Assembly: GCF_002836475.1 (NCBI RefSeq)
Contig: NZ_PJBJ01000030.1
Location: 930,001-994,000, forward strand
Direction of reading: 5' to 3'
DNA from: Flavobacterium sp. ALD4
GTDB lineage: Bacteria; Bacteroidota; Bacteroidia; Flavobacteriales; Flavobacteriaceae
Length of the DNA: 64,000 nt
In this document: positions 26,235 through 35,769 of the stretch, piece by piece
Layout of the letters: each line of letters begins with the position of its first letter
Numbering within the stretch: the first letter of the stretch is position 1
The notes under the pieces: model-generated
What the model saw: the letters and a program-made list of their open reading frames with translations, nothing else
Told to the model about the DNA's origin: nothing
Databases searched by the model: none
Made by a program: the position numbers and the translations under genes

Positions 26235-26651
26235 ATGAAAAAAATAATTTTTATTGCGATTGTATTACTAACATTCTCGTGTAAAGGAAAGGGAGAGGAT
26301 ACTATTGGAAAAGTAAATGATACTGAAAATCCTGAAGCAAGTGTTAATGAGGGAATGGCCGCAGAGAGGAGAACCCCAGTAGCATTAGGAGAGTCTCTTT
26401 TTAATGGTAAAGGGAATTGTGTGGCTTGTCATCAAGTAGATCAAAAAGTGATTGGACCTAGTGTACAAGACATAGCATCAATTTACAAAGCTAAAAACGG
26501 GAATATTATCGCATTCCTAGTAGAGGACGCTGCGCCAATAGTAGACCCGAGTCAATACGAAGTGATGAAAACAAATTTTGTAATTACAAAAGCCATGTCT
26601 GAAGAAGAATTAAAAGGCTTAGAAGCTTATATTTACAGTAAATTACAATAA
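26235..26651 (+). CDS. cytochrome c class I lipoprotein
   Basis: A 138-residue exported protein. The N-terminus has a hydrophobic stretch and the lipobox LTFSC, giving a lipid-anchored mature protein. One covalent heme c site is seen in GKGNCVACHQVDQKVIGPS, about residue 60 (C-x-x-C-H), and the Met in VMKTNFVITKAMSEEELKG is a candidate axial ligand. The small single-domain size suggests an electron carrier in the periplasm. It follows hemB by 47 bases, so it may share the heme operon transcript. Confidence 0.88.
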   Translation: MKKIIFIAIVLLTFSCKGKGEDTIGKVNDTENPEASVNEGMAAERRTPVALGESLFNGKGNCVACHQVDQKVIGPSVQDIASIYKAKNGNIIAFLVEDAAPIVDPSQYEVMKTNFVITKAMSEEELKGLEAYIYSKLQ

Positions 26652-26845
26652 TTGTATCGTCAGCTGCGCTACCTTGATCCACACTGTATTTTCATATTTT
26701 TAAAGATAAAACAGAAAAGATGCCGTCTTCATTGTCGATTAAGTTTTTGATTTATAGCACTGTCGAGTGAACGTCCTATAAGATTCTCATCTTCTAGTTT
26801 GTTTTTTTTAAGCGGATATTAAAGAATATTTTTTATATTTATGGA

Positions 26846-27316
26846 ATGGAAATAGCTCATATTCAAACTCCATTAGGAATAGCTCAAATTGCTGGAAACA
26901 ATAACGGAATTTCCTCTATTTCTGTTTCAGATGAAGGAACTATTTCGACTACAATTACCCCTGTTTTACAAGCAGCGGTTGCTCAACTCAACGAATACTT
27001 TGAAGGGAAAAGACATAGCTTTAGTTTTAAGATAAATCCTCAAGGAACTGAATTCCAACAAAAAGTATGGAAAGCATTATTAGATATTCCATATGGTAAG
27101 ACCAGAACGTATTTAGAACAGTCCAAAGTATTAGGGGATGTCAAAGCAATTAGGGCTTTAGCTTCCGCCAATGGAAAAAATCCACTTTGGATTGTTGTTC
27201 CTTGTCATCGTGTCATTGGTACAGACGGTTCGCTCACCGGTTATGCAGGAGGTTTATGGCGTAAAAAATGGCTTTTGGAACATGAAAATCCAACAAATCA
27301 ACAAAGTTTATTTTAA
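26846..27316 (+). CDS. ogt: methylated-DNA--[protein]-cysteine S-methyltransferase
   Basis: A 156-residue suicide repair protein that removes O6-alkyl groups from guanine in DNA. The active site is IVVPCHRVIGTDGSLTGYAG near residue 120 (PCHRV with the acceptor Cys). Upstream are the helix-turn-helix region GTEFQQKVWKALLDIPYGKT and the RALASANGKNPL segment. The N-terminal domain is short, as in Ogt rather than Ada. The 194 bases before it carry nothing I recognise. It is 12 bases from the exonuclease gene that follows. Confidence 0.93.
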   Translation: MEIAHIQTPLGIAQIAGNNNGISSISVSDEGTISTTITPVLQAAVAQLNEYFEGKRHSFSFKINPQGTEFQQKVWKALLDIPYGKTRTYLEQSKVLGDVKAIRALASANGKNPLWIVVPCHRVIGTDGSLTGYAGGLWRKKWLLEHENPTNQQSLF

Positions 27317-27328
27317 AATTATCTACCT

Positions 27329-28042
27329 ATGATTGAAAAAATCCGTCTGGATAATATCCTGTTTCTTGATATAGAAACCGTTCCGGAAGCCGCTGATTAT
27401 AATGAACTGGATTCGGAAATGAAAGGTCTTTGGGAGCATAAAACCCAATACCAACGAAAAGACGAACATACCCCAGAAGATTTTTACGATCGAGCGGGAA
27501 TCTGGGCAGAATTCGGAAAAATAGTTTGTATCTCTGTTGGTTATTTTGTGACTAAAGGAGATATAAGGAACTTTCGAGTTACTTCCTTCTTTGGCGACGA
27601 AAAGAAAATTCTGAAGGATTTCAATAATTTATTAAACAACCACTTCAATCAACCACAACATATTTTGTGCGGACATAATGCCAAAGAATTTGATATTCCG
27701 TTTATGGCTAGAAGAATGATCATCAACCAAATTGCACTGCCTGATAAACTGAATCTATTCGGCAAGAAACCATGGGAAATCCCCCATCTGGATACTTTGG
27801 AGTTATGGAAGTTTGGCGACTATAAACATTACACCTCTTTAAAATTAATGTGCAAAGTGCTTGGCATACCTTCTCCTAAAGGCGATATTGACGGCAGTCA
27901 AGTAGGACATGTTTTTTATGTAGATAAAGATATTGACCGGATTGTAACTTATTGTGAAAAGGACACTATTGCCGTTGCTCAGATTTTTCTCAGGCTGAGA
28001 AGAGAAGACTTGTTGATTGATGACGAAATTATTCATGTATAA
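27329..28042 (+). CDS. DnaQ-like 3'-5' exonuclease (predicted PolB exonuclease-like)
   Basis: A 237-residue DEDD-type nuclease. Exo I is ILFLDIETVPEAAD near residue 10 (D-x-E), Exo II is CGHNAKEFDIPFMARRMI near residue 115 (N-x3-F-D), and Exo III is RIVTYCEKDTIAVAQIFLRL near residue 205 (Y-x3-D). This arrangement is that of the predicted 3'-5' exonucleases related to the DNA polymerase B exonuclease domain (DNA_pol_B_exo2). It probably shares an operon with ogt, which suggests a DNA-repair setting. DNA versus RNA as substrate is unresolved. Confidence 0.88.
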   Translation: MIEKIRLDNILFLDIETVPEAADYNELDSEMKGLWEHKTQYQRKDEHTPEDFYDRAGIWAEFGKIVCISVGYFVTKGDIRNFRVTSFFGDEKKILKDFNNLLNNHFNQPQHILCGHNAKEFDIPFMARRMIINQIALPDKLNLFGKKPWEIPHLDTLELWKFGDYKHYTSLKLMCKVLGIPSPKGDIDGSQVGHVFYVDKDIDRIVTYCEKDTIAVAQIFLRLRREDLLIDDEIIHV

Positions 28043-28047
28043 TAAAA

Positions 28048-28122
28048 ATGGCTGTGGAAAATTTAAATAAACGTAAAGTAAGCGGTTACTGCAATTGTTG
28101 TGACGGTGATATCGTCGATTGA
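28048..28122 (+). CDS. possible 24-aa Cys-rich microprotein
   Basis: A short frame starts 6 bases after the exonuclease stop and encodes 24 residues ending SGYCNCCDGDIVD, with three Cys in four positions after a basic stretch (NKRKVSG). It lies 54 bases ahead of the peptide ABC-transporter gene. No family is recognised. The compact CNCC element could bind metal or be modified, but a frame this short can occur by chance; conservation is needed to accept it. Confidence 0.35.
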   Translation: MAVENLNKRKVSGYCNCCDGDIVD

Positions 28123-28176
28123 GGGTCTTTTAAAAAAAAATGTATTTCAAACGGTTAAATTTTTACTTTTACCATT

Positions 28177-29871
28177 ATGACTAAGCCCCTACTTTCCATT
28201 CAAAATCTCGAAATCTCATTCAAAAAAGAAGGGATTTATACCGCTGTTATCAAGAACATCAGTTATGATTTGAGACACAATGAAATCCTCGGAATTGTAG
28301 GGGAATCCGGTTCTGGGAAATCAGTCTCCTCTCTAGCTATTATGGGTTTGTTGCCTGCCAATATTTCGAAAATTTCAGCAGGCGAGATTGTTTTTGACAG
28401 TAAAAATGTAGGGCATCTAAACGAAAAAGAATTGCAACAACTCAGAGGAAACCAAATCGCGATGATTTTCCAAGAACCGATGAGTTCACTGAACCCGTCA
28501 TTGAAGTGTGGTTTTCAGGTGCAGGAAATTTTGTTGCAACACACGGGGTTATCCAAAGCAGAGACCAGAACTGAGACACTTTCGCTTTTCGAAAAAGTAA
28601 AATTACCTAATCCAGAAATAGTATTCGATAAATATCCCCATGAGATTTCAGGGGGACAAAAACAACGCGTCATGATTGCTATGGCGATTGCTTGCAAACC
28701 ACAATTGTTGATTGCGGATGAACCCACAACAGCCTTAGACGTTACTGTCCAAAAAGAAATTATCCAGTTGTTGAAAGACATTCAGCAAGAAACGGGAATG
28801 AGTATTATTTTTATTTCACATGATTTGTCGCTGGTTTCAGAGATTGCCCATCGGGTTTTAGTGATGTATCAGGGGGAAATTGTGGAGCAGGGGGAAGTAA
28901 AACAAATTTTTATAAATCCGGCACATAATTATACGAAAGCCTTGATCGCTTCGCGACCTTCACTGGATTTCCGTTTGAAGAGATTACCTACTATTCAGGA
29001 CTTCTTGGATGACACGATTAACTCTAAAGTTGTAACTCAGGAAGACAGAGGTCGTTTTCACGATAAATTATACAGTCAGACACCTATTTTGGAGGTAGTT
29101 AATGTAGAAAAAGAATATTTTTCTACAGCGGGTTTTTTTGGAAAAAAATCAGGATTTAAAGCGGTGAATGACGTGAGTTTTAAGTTGTATGAGGGCGAAA
29201 CATTAGGGTTGGTAGGAGAGAGCGGTTGTGGGAAATCGACATTGGGGAATGCCATTTTGCAATTAGACAAAGCGACTTCAGGACAAATATTATATAGGGG
29301 TCAGGATATTACTAAACTTGGAAACGCAGCAATCAAAAAATTGAGAAAGGAAATTCAAATTATTTTCCAAGATCCTTACTCTTCGTTAAATCCACGGATT
29401 CCTATAGGTAAAGCCATTATGGAACCCATGAAAGTACATGGATTGCATAAAAATGACAAAGAAAGAAAAGCCAAAACGATTGAAATTCTCGAAAGGGTAG
29501 GTTTAGGAGCCGAGTATTTTAATCGATATCCACATGAATTTTCTGGCGGGCAAAGACAGCGTATCGGAATAGCTAGGACGATAGCGTTACAGCCCAAATT
29601 AATCGTTTGTGACGAATCCGTTTCGGCATTGGATATATCTGTACAGGCACAGGTTTTAAACCTTTTAAACGAGTTAAAAGAGAACTTCGGGTTCACCTAT
29701 GTTTTTATTTCGCATGATTTGGCGGTTGTAAAATACATGAGCGATCAGGTCTTAGTTATGAATCAGGGAAGAATAGAGGAAATTGCAGATGCAGATGCTT
29801 TGTATGCCAATCCCCAAAAAGAATATACAAAGATGCTGATTGACGCTATACCCAAGGGGAGTGGCGGTTAG
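28177..29871 (+). CDS. peptide ABC transporter, fused double ATP-binding protein
   Basis: A 564-residue cytoplasmic protein with two complete ABC nucleotide-binding domains, like YejF or GsiA. NBD1 (about 1-265) has Walker A GESGSGKSVSS, signature ISGGQKQRVMIAMAI and Walker B LIADEPTTALD. NBD2 (about 300-560) has GESGCGKSTLG, FSGGQRQRIGIARTI and IVCDESVSALD. Both carry the D-loop and switch His (ISHDLS, ISHDLA). These fusions energise di/oligopeptide importers. The permeases and binding protein are not nearby. The gene stands alone and is followed by about 370 gene-free bases. Confidence 0.93.
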   Translation: MTKPLLSIQNLEISFKKEGIYTAVIKNISYDLRHNEILGIVGESGSGKSVSSLAIMGLLPANISKISAGEIVFDSKNVGHLNEKELQQLRGNQIAMIFQEPMSSLNPSLKCGFQVQEILLQHTGLSKAETRTETLSLFEKVKLPNPEIVFDKYPHEISGGQKQRVMIAMAIACKPQLLIADEPTTALDVTVQKEIIQLLKDIQQETGMSIIFISHDLSLVSEIAHRVLVMYQGEIVEQGEVKQIFINPAHNYTKALIASRPSLDFRLKRLPTIQDFLDDTINSKVVTQEDRGRFHDKLYSQTPILEVVNVEKEYFSTAGFFGKKSGFKAVNDVSFKLYEGETLGLVGESGCGKSTLGNAILQLDKATSGQILYRGQDITKLGNAAIKKLRKEIQIIFQDPYSSLNPRIPIGKAIMEPMKVHGLHKNDKERKAKTIEILERVGLGAEYFNRYPHEFSGGQRQRIGIARTIALQPKLIVCDESVSALDISVQAQVLNLLNELKENFGFTYVFISHDLAVVKYMSDQVLVMNQGRIEEIADADALYANPQKEYTKMLIDAIPKGSGG

Positions 29872-30240
29872 TTTGACTATTCCAAAGTAGATTTAATTGT
29901 CTCGCCATATAAAAAAAAGGAATTTTATATTTATGTCATCAACATTGCTTTAAAATTAAAATCAAGAATATCTCATTTCTTTTTTAAGCTCTAGATCAGT
30001 TCAAAAAAGAATAGCAAAGAAGTGATTACTAAATTTATTGCTTTTACAAAACCCAATGCAAATTTTCGAACAAAATAATTAATTTTCTCCAAAAACCATT
30101 TAGTAGAGAAAAATTTAAAGCAACTCAACCAGTATTTTTAATAATTATTATCCGGTTAAACTATAGTATTTCTTGTGATTAACTTGTCCATAAAAAAAGC
30201 CTCACAGCGATGTGAGGCTTTTCTATTATTGATTATACTA
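29872..30240. other. gene-free stretch
   Basis: This AT-rich spacer between the converging ABC-ATPase and M4 protease genes has no open frame of note. It contains the terminator at 30192-30222; nothing else is recognised. Confidence 0.6.
30192..30222 (-). terminator. terminator of the M4 protease gene, probably bidirectional
   Basis: AAAAGCCTCACA-GCGA-TGTGAGGCTTTT is a perfect 12-base stem with a tetraloop. On the minus strand it is followed by a run of seven Ts, 19 bases after the protease stop codon. Confidence 0.9.
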
Positions 30241-33200
30241 TTAATTTTTTACGAATTTTTTAGCCACTGTTTTTTGACCGTCATTTACTTCTAAGATATA
30301 AACTCCAGCTCCTAATTTACTAACGTTTATTCCGCTTTCGGATAATTTACCTGCGTCAACTTGTTGACCGAGGAAATTAATAAGTCGATAAGTTCCTTTT
30401 CTGCTATCCGACATTCTTACATTTAAAATGTTATCTGCAGGGTTTGGATACATTACTACATCTGAAACTGAATCTTCGTTTCCTAAATCAATTGCAGCTT
30501 TGGCAGTTGTAATGGTTGTTATTGCCGCAGCACCAATATTAACAGTATAGTCTTCAACCTCTCCGTAAGAGAAAGCCTCGCATGCAGTTTGTACTGCATT
30601 ATATTTCATTGACACTCTCATACGAGTTGGACCTGCTAAAGCAGAGGTAGGCACCGTAAATGTACTTGTAAGGTTTGCGCTACTAGAAGAGGATCCAGAA
30701 ACCATTTCTTCAGAAGTTTCAAAAGTTCCATTTTGATTATAGTCAATCCAGATTTTCCAATATTCAGTATAAGCTGTACCGCTAAAACCAGCACTAAACA
30801 ATATAGTATTTGAACCATAAGGAAGATTACCTACAAGGTTGGTAAAGTTCCCGTATCCAGCATTTCCAGCTGTAGTGTTATTAATACCTCCTATTGAAAC
30901 ATAATCAATATATTCATCAGCTACAGAATTTCCTTTAGAAGTACAATATACCAGAGTATTACTTAACGTAGTTACATTAGCCACATTACTCGTGGCAGAT
31001 ATATTTCCGGCAGCATCTTTTGCCTTTACAGAGAAGGTATAAGCAGTGCTGGCAGTTAATCCGGTGACAACATATGAAGTGCTTGTTACAGTCGCTTTCA
31101 AAGTAGTACCTTGATATACATTATATCCAGTTACCGCCACGTTATCCGAAGAAGCGTTCCATGATAAATTTGTAGTTGTAGTTGTTGTTCCAGAAGCGGA
31201 TAAGCTTGATGGTGTAGATGGTGCAGTTGTATCTGCGGCAGCGGCTGCAATATTTACTGTATAATCCTCAACTTCACCATAAGAAAAGGCCTCGCATTGT
31301 GTTGGGATTGCATTGTATTTCATCGACACTCTCATACGGGTCGGTCCAGTAGCAGCAGATGTTGGTACAGTAAATGAACCTGATACTGGTGTTGTTTGAG
31401 ATATCGCGTTACTCCAAACTAATTCTCCGGCATCGCTAAAATCACCATTTTTATTGTAATCAATCCAGACGGCATAGCCTTCGTTATATTTTGTTCCAGG
31501 CCATGTTGGTGTAATTGTAATTGTACCGGAAACTCCTTTGGTTAGAGTAGTCGAAATGGAAGTATAATCACTATAACCGGTCCCACCAGTAGTTGTATTA
31601 TTTATTGTTCCTAATTGAACTTTGCTGATATATTCATCGGCAACACTATTTCCTTTTGAAGCACAGTAATTTAGAACTCCATAAGCTGAACCAACACCTA
31701 CAGCGTAAAATGCATTCGTAGTAGCTATAACTTCAGGAGATCCAGCTCCGTATAAGTCAGTTGCTGCTTGAATACCATAAGTTCTGGCATTAGCATAGGT
31801 AGAATTAGCAGATAAATAAACACTTTCTAAACGATAAGCTATCTTGGCAGCTTTATCAATATTTATTCCGGTAACATTATAAGAGTTTCCTATGTCATTT
31901 GTTCCTGATTTTCCTATCGTCAAGATGTAAAACCAATGGTTTAAGACCCCACTGTTTGTATGCACCCCGCAATAATCATTTGCTTGTGTTGGAGTGCCAC
32001 ATTCAATTAGTTTCCAATTTGTTCCGCCATAAGTATCTGGTTGCCCTTCACTTTTTGGATCACTCATAGAACGTAATGCTAGACGACCTGCTCGCCTTTC
32101 TATGTCTTCTCCGATTAACCAAGTAGATTTCCCTGGTGCTGCGTAATATTCGATACATGCGCCCCAAATATCAGAAAAAGCCTCATTCATCGCGCCAGAT
32201 TCTTTTTGGTAGGCTAAATTTGCTGTTTTCTCACAAACGGCATGTCCTATTTCGTGTCCAGCAACATCTATTGATGTTAATGCATCAAAATAGGTGTCGC
32301 TTCCGTCACCATAGGTCATAACGCTACCATTCCAGTAAGCATTGTCATAAGCAAGGTCATAATGGACGTAGCTTTTTATCGCCGCACCTAAATTATCGTA
32401 ACTGTTTCTTCCATGAACTGCGGAAAAGTAGTCGTATGTTTTTTCTGCACCCCAATGTGCGTCAAGGGCAGCATTGTCTTTATTGGCATTATTAAACTCC
32501 GTAGCAGTCCAGTTATTGTCGCTATCTGTAAAATTTACCGCAGTACTATAATTAGTTCCTTTTTTCATATTAAATGTTTGAACTCCGTTTCCACGTGTCG
32601 CATCAGATAATATATAAGAAGAACCGCTTAACGTAGTCTGGATTGACTGGGTTCCGCTATATCTTGTAGCGGCATTTGCCGATACAAAAAGCGCTTTAGC
32701 AGCTTTTGTGTTTGTTGTTCCAGTGACATTTATGGAACTATTTTTTGCATGGCTATATTCGCCAAGGTGCTTGATTGTAGCATTATAGTACAATGCTTCG
32801 CCAGTTACTGCATCAATGTATAAGTCACCGCGGCTAACAGGGCTTGTTGCATAGATGTCAAATTTGTAAGCCAAACGAACTTTTTGATTGCTATTTTTTG
32901 CGCCTTGATCAATCATAGAAGGAAGAAAAACTAATTCCCCTGCAGGTTTACGGTATCCTATTTTTGAAGCGTTTTCAGGACTTTCCCATAAGTATTTTGA
33001 AGCGCCTATATGATTGACAGCTTTTTTAAAAGCAGTTTCTCTTGAGATGCTTGGAGTGGCTGCTGCATTTTTAATGTCATAATATTCACCACTCATAGAA
33101 GTTAATGCTCCATTTTTGGAATGGAGGGAGTAAGTTGCATATTCTACTTTTACACCTTGATGGTACAATTGGAATTTATCGTGGGAGAAACCTGATCTGT

Positions 33201-33444
33201 CAGATTCAGATTTTAAAAGAGCAAACTTAGAATTGTTCTTTAATTCTAATTGTTCCGTGAATATTTTTTGAGAATCTGCTGATTTGTAAGTGGATTTCTC
33301 ATTAAAAGTAATTAGGGATGGTTTCCCATTTTCATTTAGAACTTTCTGTTTTACATTTGTGGAGGAATCTTGGGCATTTCCTTCGATAGCAAACAATGAT
33401 ACGCTTATTAAAAGCGCAATTTTACCGAGTAATTTTGTTTTCAT
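30241..33444 (-). CDS. secreted M4 (thermolysin-family) metalloprotease with GEVED domains and type IX sorting signal
   Basis: A 1067-residue extracellular protease. Signal peptide (IALLISVSLFAIEGNAQ), then an FTP/PepSY-type propeptide to about residue 240. The M4 catalytic domain follows, with DVAGHEIGHAVCEKTANL (HExxH zinc site) and GAMNEAFSDIWG (third zinc ligand Glu); HTNSGVLNHWFY provides the catalytic His region. After it come two GEVED modules (each ending SYGEVEDYTVNI) flanking one fibronectin type III domain. The end is a Por-type C-terminal sorting domain: VVMYPNPADNILNVR to GAGVYILEVNDG and a terminal KKFVKN. Export through the type IX system to the surface or medium is expected. 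Confidence 0.95.
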   Translation of the reverse strand: MKTKLLGKIALLISVSLFAIEGNAQDSSTNVKQKVLNENGKPSLITFNEKSTYKSADSQKIFTEQLELKNNSKFALLKSESDRSGFSHDKFQLYHQGVKVEYATYSLHSKNGALTSMSGEYYDIKNAAATPSISRETAFKKAVNHIGASKYLWESPENASKIGYRKPAGELVFLPSMIDQGAKNSNQKVRLAYKFDIYATSPVSRGDLYIDAVTGEALYYNATIKHLGEYSHAKNSSINVTGTTNTKAAKALFVSANAATRYSGTQSIQTTLSGSSYILSDATRGNGVQTFNMKKGTNYSTAVNFTDSDNNWTATEFNNANKDNAALDAHWGAEKTYDYFSAVHGRNSYDNLGAAIKSYVHYDLAYDNAYWNGSVMTYGDGSDTYFDALTSIDVAGHEIGHAVCEKTANLAYQKESGAMNEAFSDIWGACIEYYAAPGKSTWLIGEDIERRAGRLALRSMSDPKSEGQPDTYGGTNWKLIECGTPTQANDYCGVHTNSGVLNHWFYILTIGKSGTNDIGNSYNVTGINIDKAAKIAYRLESVYLSANSTYANARTYGIQAATDLYGAGSPEVIATTNAFYAVGVGSAYGVLNYCASKGNSVADEYISKVQLGTINNTTTGGTGYSDYTSISTTLTKGVSGTITITPTWPGTKYNEGYAVWIDYNKNGDFSDAGELVWSNAISQTTPVSGSFTVPTSAATGPTRMRVSMKYNAIPTQCEAFSYGEVEDYTVNIAAAAADTTAPSTPSSLSASGTTTTTTNLSWNASSDNVAVTGYNVYQGTTLKATVTSTSYVVTGLTASTAYTFSVKAKDAAGNISATSNVANVTTLSNTLVYCTSKGNSVADEYIDYVSIGGINNTTAGNAGYGNFTNLVGNLPYGSNTILFSAGFSGTAYTEYWKIWIDYNQNGTFETSEEMVSGSSSSSANLTSTFTVPTSALAGPTRMRVSMKYNAVQTACEAFSYGEVEDYTVNIGAAAITTITTAKAAIDLGNEDSVSDVVMYPNPADNILNVRMSDSRKGTYRLINFLGQQVDAGKLSESGINVSKLGAGVYILEVNDGQKTVAKKFVKN

Positions 33445-33918
33445 TTGGTTGTAGGTTAAATGTTAATAAAATATTAAATTATTCATCTCCGAATTTATAA
33501 CAAAAAGTAAGAAAAGGAGCAATATTTATTATTTATTTTGTATTTCATCGGATTTATTTGCTGATAAACGTGAAAAGGCGGTAATAGCGGGAGATGTTGA
33601 ATATTTTTTTTCGGATCTTTGAGGAGATAAATCAGTTTTTGACGTTGTTTTATATTATTAACTGCCAGATAATTGACGAAGTCGAGTGTAAATACGCGCT
33701 ATTTTGTGTAAATAATTCTATTTGGGACTTTCTTACCAATACAATTCCTTTAAATTTTACGGATTTATTTTTTAGGCTCTATTGTACCAGTAAAAGCAAA
33801 GGATAAAGAATGTTTATTCTAATAAATGTGGAGGCGATTAAAGTAACTTATAACTTCTTCAGAAACTATAGTAGGGGACATTTAACGGTGAAACTGATCT
33901 TGTATACGTAGGGATTAG

Positions 33919-34026
33919 TTGCCAAAGCATCATGAGTTTTTCAAAGTGGCGCTACCTGCAAAAAAAAGTGCTTCTACAAAAAAGAAATCCAAAATTAATG
34001 GAAAAAAGAAATCGGAACAGAAGTAA
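33919..34026 (+). pseudogene. possible remnant of a Lys-rich protein C-terminus
   Basis: An open frame after an in-frame TAG reads LPKHHEFFKVALPAKKSAS and then a lysine-rich tail ending KKKSEQK and a TAA stop. It has no ATG. Composition resembles a protein tail more than random spacer, but no parent is recognised and adenine-rich DNA gives Lys runs by chance. Confidence 0.25.
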
Positions 34027-34040
34027 TCCTGTTCCGATTT
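34009..34040 (-). terminator. terminator after scoB
   Basis: AAATCGGAACAG-AAGTAATC-CTGTTCCGATTT is a perfect 12-base stem; on the minus strand it is followed by TTTCTTTTTTCC-like T-rich sequence, about 90 bases past the scoB stop. Confidence 0.75.
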
Positions 34041-34130
34041 AAGTAGGGGAGTAATTGAGTCACTCTTTTTATGAACGACCTATATTTGTTTGGAAAGAGT
34101 TACTTCTTTCTTTAGGAATGAAAATAGACT

Positions 34131-34790
34131 TTAGTCAATCACCATTTCGGGAATATTTCCTTCAATAATTAATTCTGCTTCAGTGGAAGCAATAATATGT
34201 TCTACAGTCACTCCCGGCGCACGTTCTAGTAACTTAAACCCTTTGGGTGTTACTTCTAATACAGCCAATTCAGTGACTACTTTTTTTACGCAACCAACTC
34301 CAGTCAATGGCAAACTACATTTTTTAAGAATCTTAGATTGACCTGCCTTATTGACGTGCATCATGGCAACGATAATATTTTCGGCAGAAGCCACTAAGTC
34401 CATGGCACCACCCATTCCTTTCACCATTTTTCCTGGAATCTTCCAGTTCGCAATATCTCCGTTTTCAGAAACTTCCATAGCGCCCAGGATAGTTAAGTCA
34501 ACATGTTGCCCTCGAATCATTCCGAAACTTAGCGCAGAATCAAAAAATGAGGCTCCCGGTAATGTTGTTATCGTTTGTTTTCCGGCATTGATAATATCCG
34601 CATCTTCTTCTCCTTCAAAAGGGAAGGGACCCATGCCTAAAACGCCGTTTTCACTTTGAAATTCAACGTCAATTCCTGTTGGGATATAATTGGCTACTAA
34701 TGTTGGGATACCTATTCCTAAATTCACGAAATAGCGATCTTTAAGTTCTTTTGCAATACGTTTTGCAATACCTATTTTGTCTAATGCCAT
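34131..34790 (-). CDS. scoB: succinyl-CoA:3-ketoacid CoA-transferase subunit B
   Basis: A 219-residue subunit of the enzyme that moves CoA from succinyl-CoA to acetoacetate in ketone-body or branched-chain catabolism. The active-site Glu is in EFQSENGVLGMGPFP near residue 45, with IAKRIAKELKDRYFVNLGIG ahead and GGAMDLVASAENIIVAMMHV and LTGVGCVKKVVTELAVLEV after. Length matches separate B subunits. It lies 74 bases downstream of subunit A, with a hairpin between the two. Confidence 0.95.
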   Translation of the reverse strand: MALDKIGIAKRIAKELKDRYFVNLGIGIPTLVANYIPTGIDVEFQSENGVLGMGPFPFEGEEDADIINAGKQTITTLPGASFFDSALSFGMIRGQHVDLTILGAMEVSENGDIANWKIPGKMVKGMGGAMDLVASAENIIVAMMHVNKAGQSKILKKCSLPLTGVGCVKKVVTELAVLEVTPKGFKLLERAPGVTVEHIIASTEAELIIEGNIPEMVID

Positions 34791-34820
34791 AATATTAATT
34801 TGTTAATTAGAAAGTTAGGA

Positions 34821-34850
34821 AATTAGATAATTGGTCGGCATTATCTAATT
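34821..34850. repeat. intercistronic hairpin between scoA and scoB
   Basis: AATTAGATAAT and ATTATCTAATT form a perfect 11-base stem with an 8-base loop. There is no T-run long enough for a strong terminator, so it may stabilise or tune the two-gene message. Confidence 0.55.
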
Positions 34851-34864
34851 AACTCATTTTTTCA

Positions 34865-35563
34865 TTATCTAATTCTTACTGTACGTTGCTCAATTCTTTT
34901 TTCGTATTTTGAACCTTGAAAAATACGTTGCACGAATATTCCAGGAATATGAATTTGATTAGGGTCAAGTGTTCCTGCTTCAACTAATTCTTCCACTTCA
35001 GCAACGGTAATGTTGGCGGCGCCGGACATGCACGGATTAAAATTTCGGGCGGTTCCTTTAAAAATCAGATTTCCTGCTGTATCTCCTTTCCACGCTTTCA
35101 CAATAGCAAAGTCAGCCTTGAAAGCCAACTCCATCACGTGCATTTTTCCGTCGAATTCTCTGACTTCTTTTCCAACGGCTACTTCAGTACCATAACCTGC
35201 AGGAGTAAAAAAAGCGGGGATTCCAGCCTGAGCAGCACGACAACGTTCTGCCAAAGTTCCTTGAGGAATCAACTCCACATCCAGCTCTCCGGAAAGCATC
35301 TGGCGTTCAAATTCAGCGTTTTCTCCAACATAAGAAGAAATCATTTTCTTGATTTGTCTTTTGTGTAATAAGAGGCCAAGACCGAAATCGTCGACACCGG
35401 CATTGTTAGAAATACAGGTCAGACCAGTAGTTTCCTTTTTCACCAATTCAGCGATTGAATTTTCAGGGATGCCACATAGACCAAAACCACCCAGCATGAT
35501 GGTCATTCCGTTTTCAACCCCTTCAAGTGCAACTTGAACGTTATCTACTTTTTTGTTTATCAT
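34865..35563 (-). CDS. scoA: succinyl-CoA:3-ketoacid CoA-transferase subunit A
   Basis: A 232-residue partner of the B subunit at 34131-34790. It begins with the CoA-transferase I signature [53 protein letters not shown] and [18 protein letters not shown] follow. Split A and B subunits are usual in bacteria. It is the first gene of a two-gene leftward operon. The 206 bases upstream, toward PBP1A, hold only a weak hairpin near 35727-35751. Confidence 0.95.
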   Translation of the reverse strand: MINKKVDNVQVALEGVENGMTIMLGGFGLCGIPENSIAELVKKETTGLTCISNNAGVDDFGLGLLLHKRQIKKMISSYVGENAEFERQMLSGELDVELIPQGTLAERCRAAQAGIPAFFTPAGYGTEVAVGKEVREFDGKMHVMELAFKADFAIVKAWKGDTAGNLIFKGTARNFNPCMSGAANITVAEVEELVEAGTLDPNQIHIPGIFVQRIFQGSKYEKRIEQRTVRIR

Positions 35564-35769
35564 AGTCTATTTTTTTAAGTCCAAACAGCTGCATTATAAG
35601 CCCTTTTTGAGGTAAACTGCCGGATATCGAAAATTAGTAAATCTATTTAGTCTTTTTCGGTATTATACCAATCATAGGTCTTTATTAGTCCGAAAACATC
35701 TTGTATAATGCGGATGGAGTATGAAAATAATCCGATTTTTATTGGATTATATTGAATACATAATTGGCA

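Larger units (their letters stand above)
33445..34130. other. gene-free stretch between the M4 protease and scoB
   Basis: About 690 bases with no convincing gene. It includes the protease leader, an unlikely 70-codon frame (33594-33806) of skewed composition, a possible decayed Lys-rich coding end at 33919-34026 and the hairpin at 34009-34040. Confidence 0.55.

Noticed and set aside
33594..33806. 70-codon plus-strand frame in the M4 protease/scoB spacer
   Set aside because: Rich in Phe/Ile/Asn as expected of random AT-rich DNA, no motif, no promoter and no conserved neighbour.
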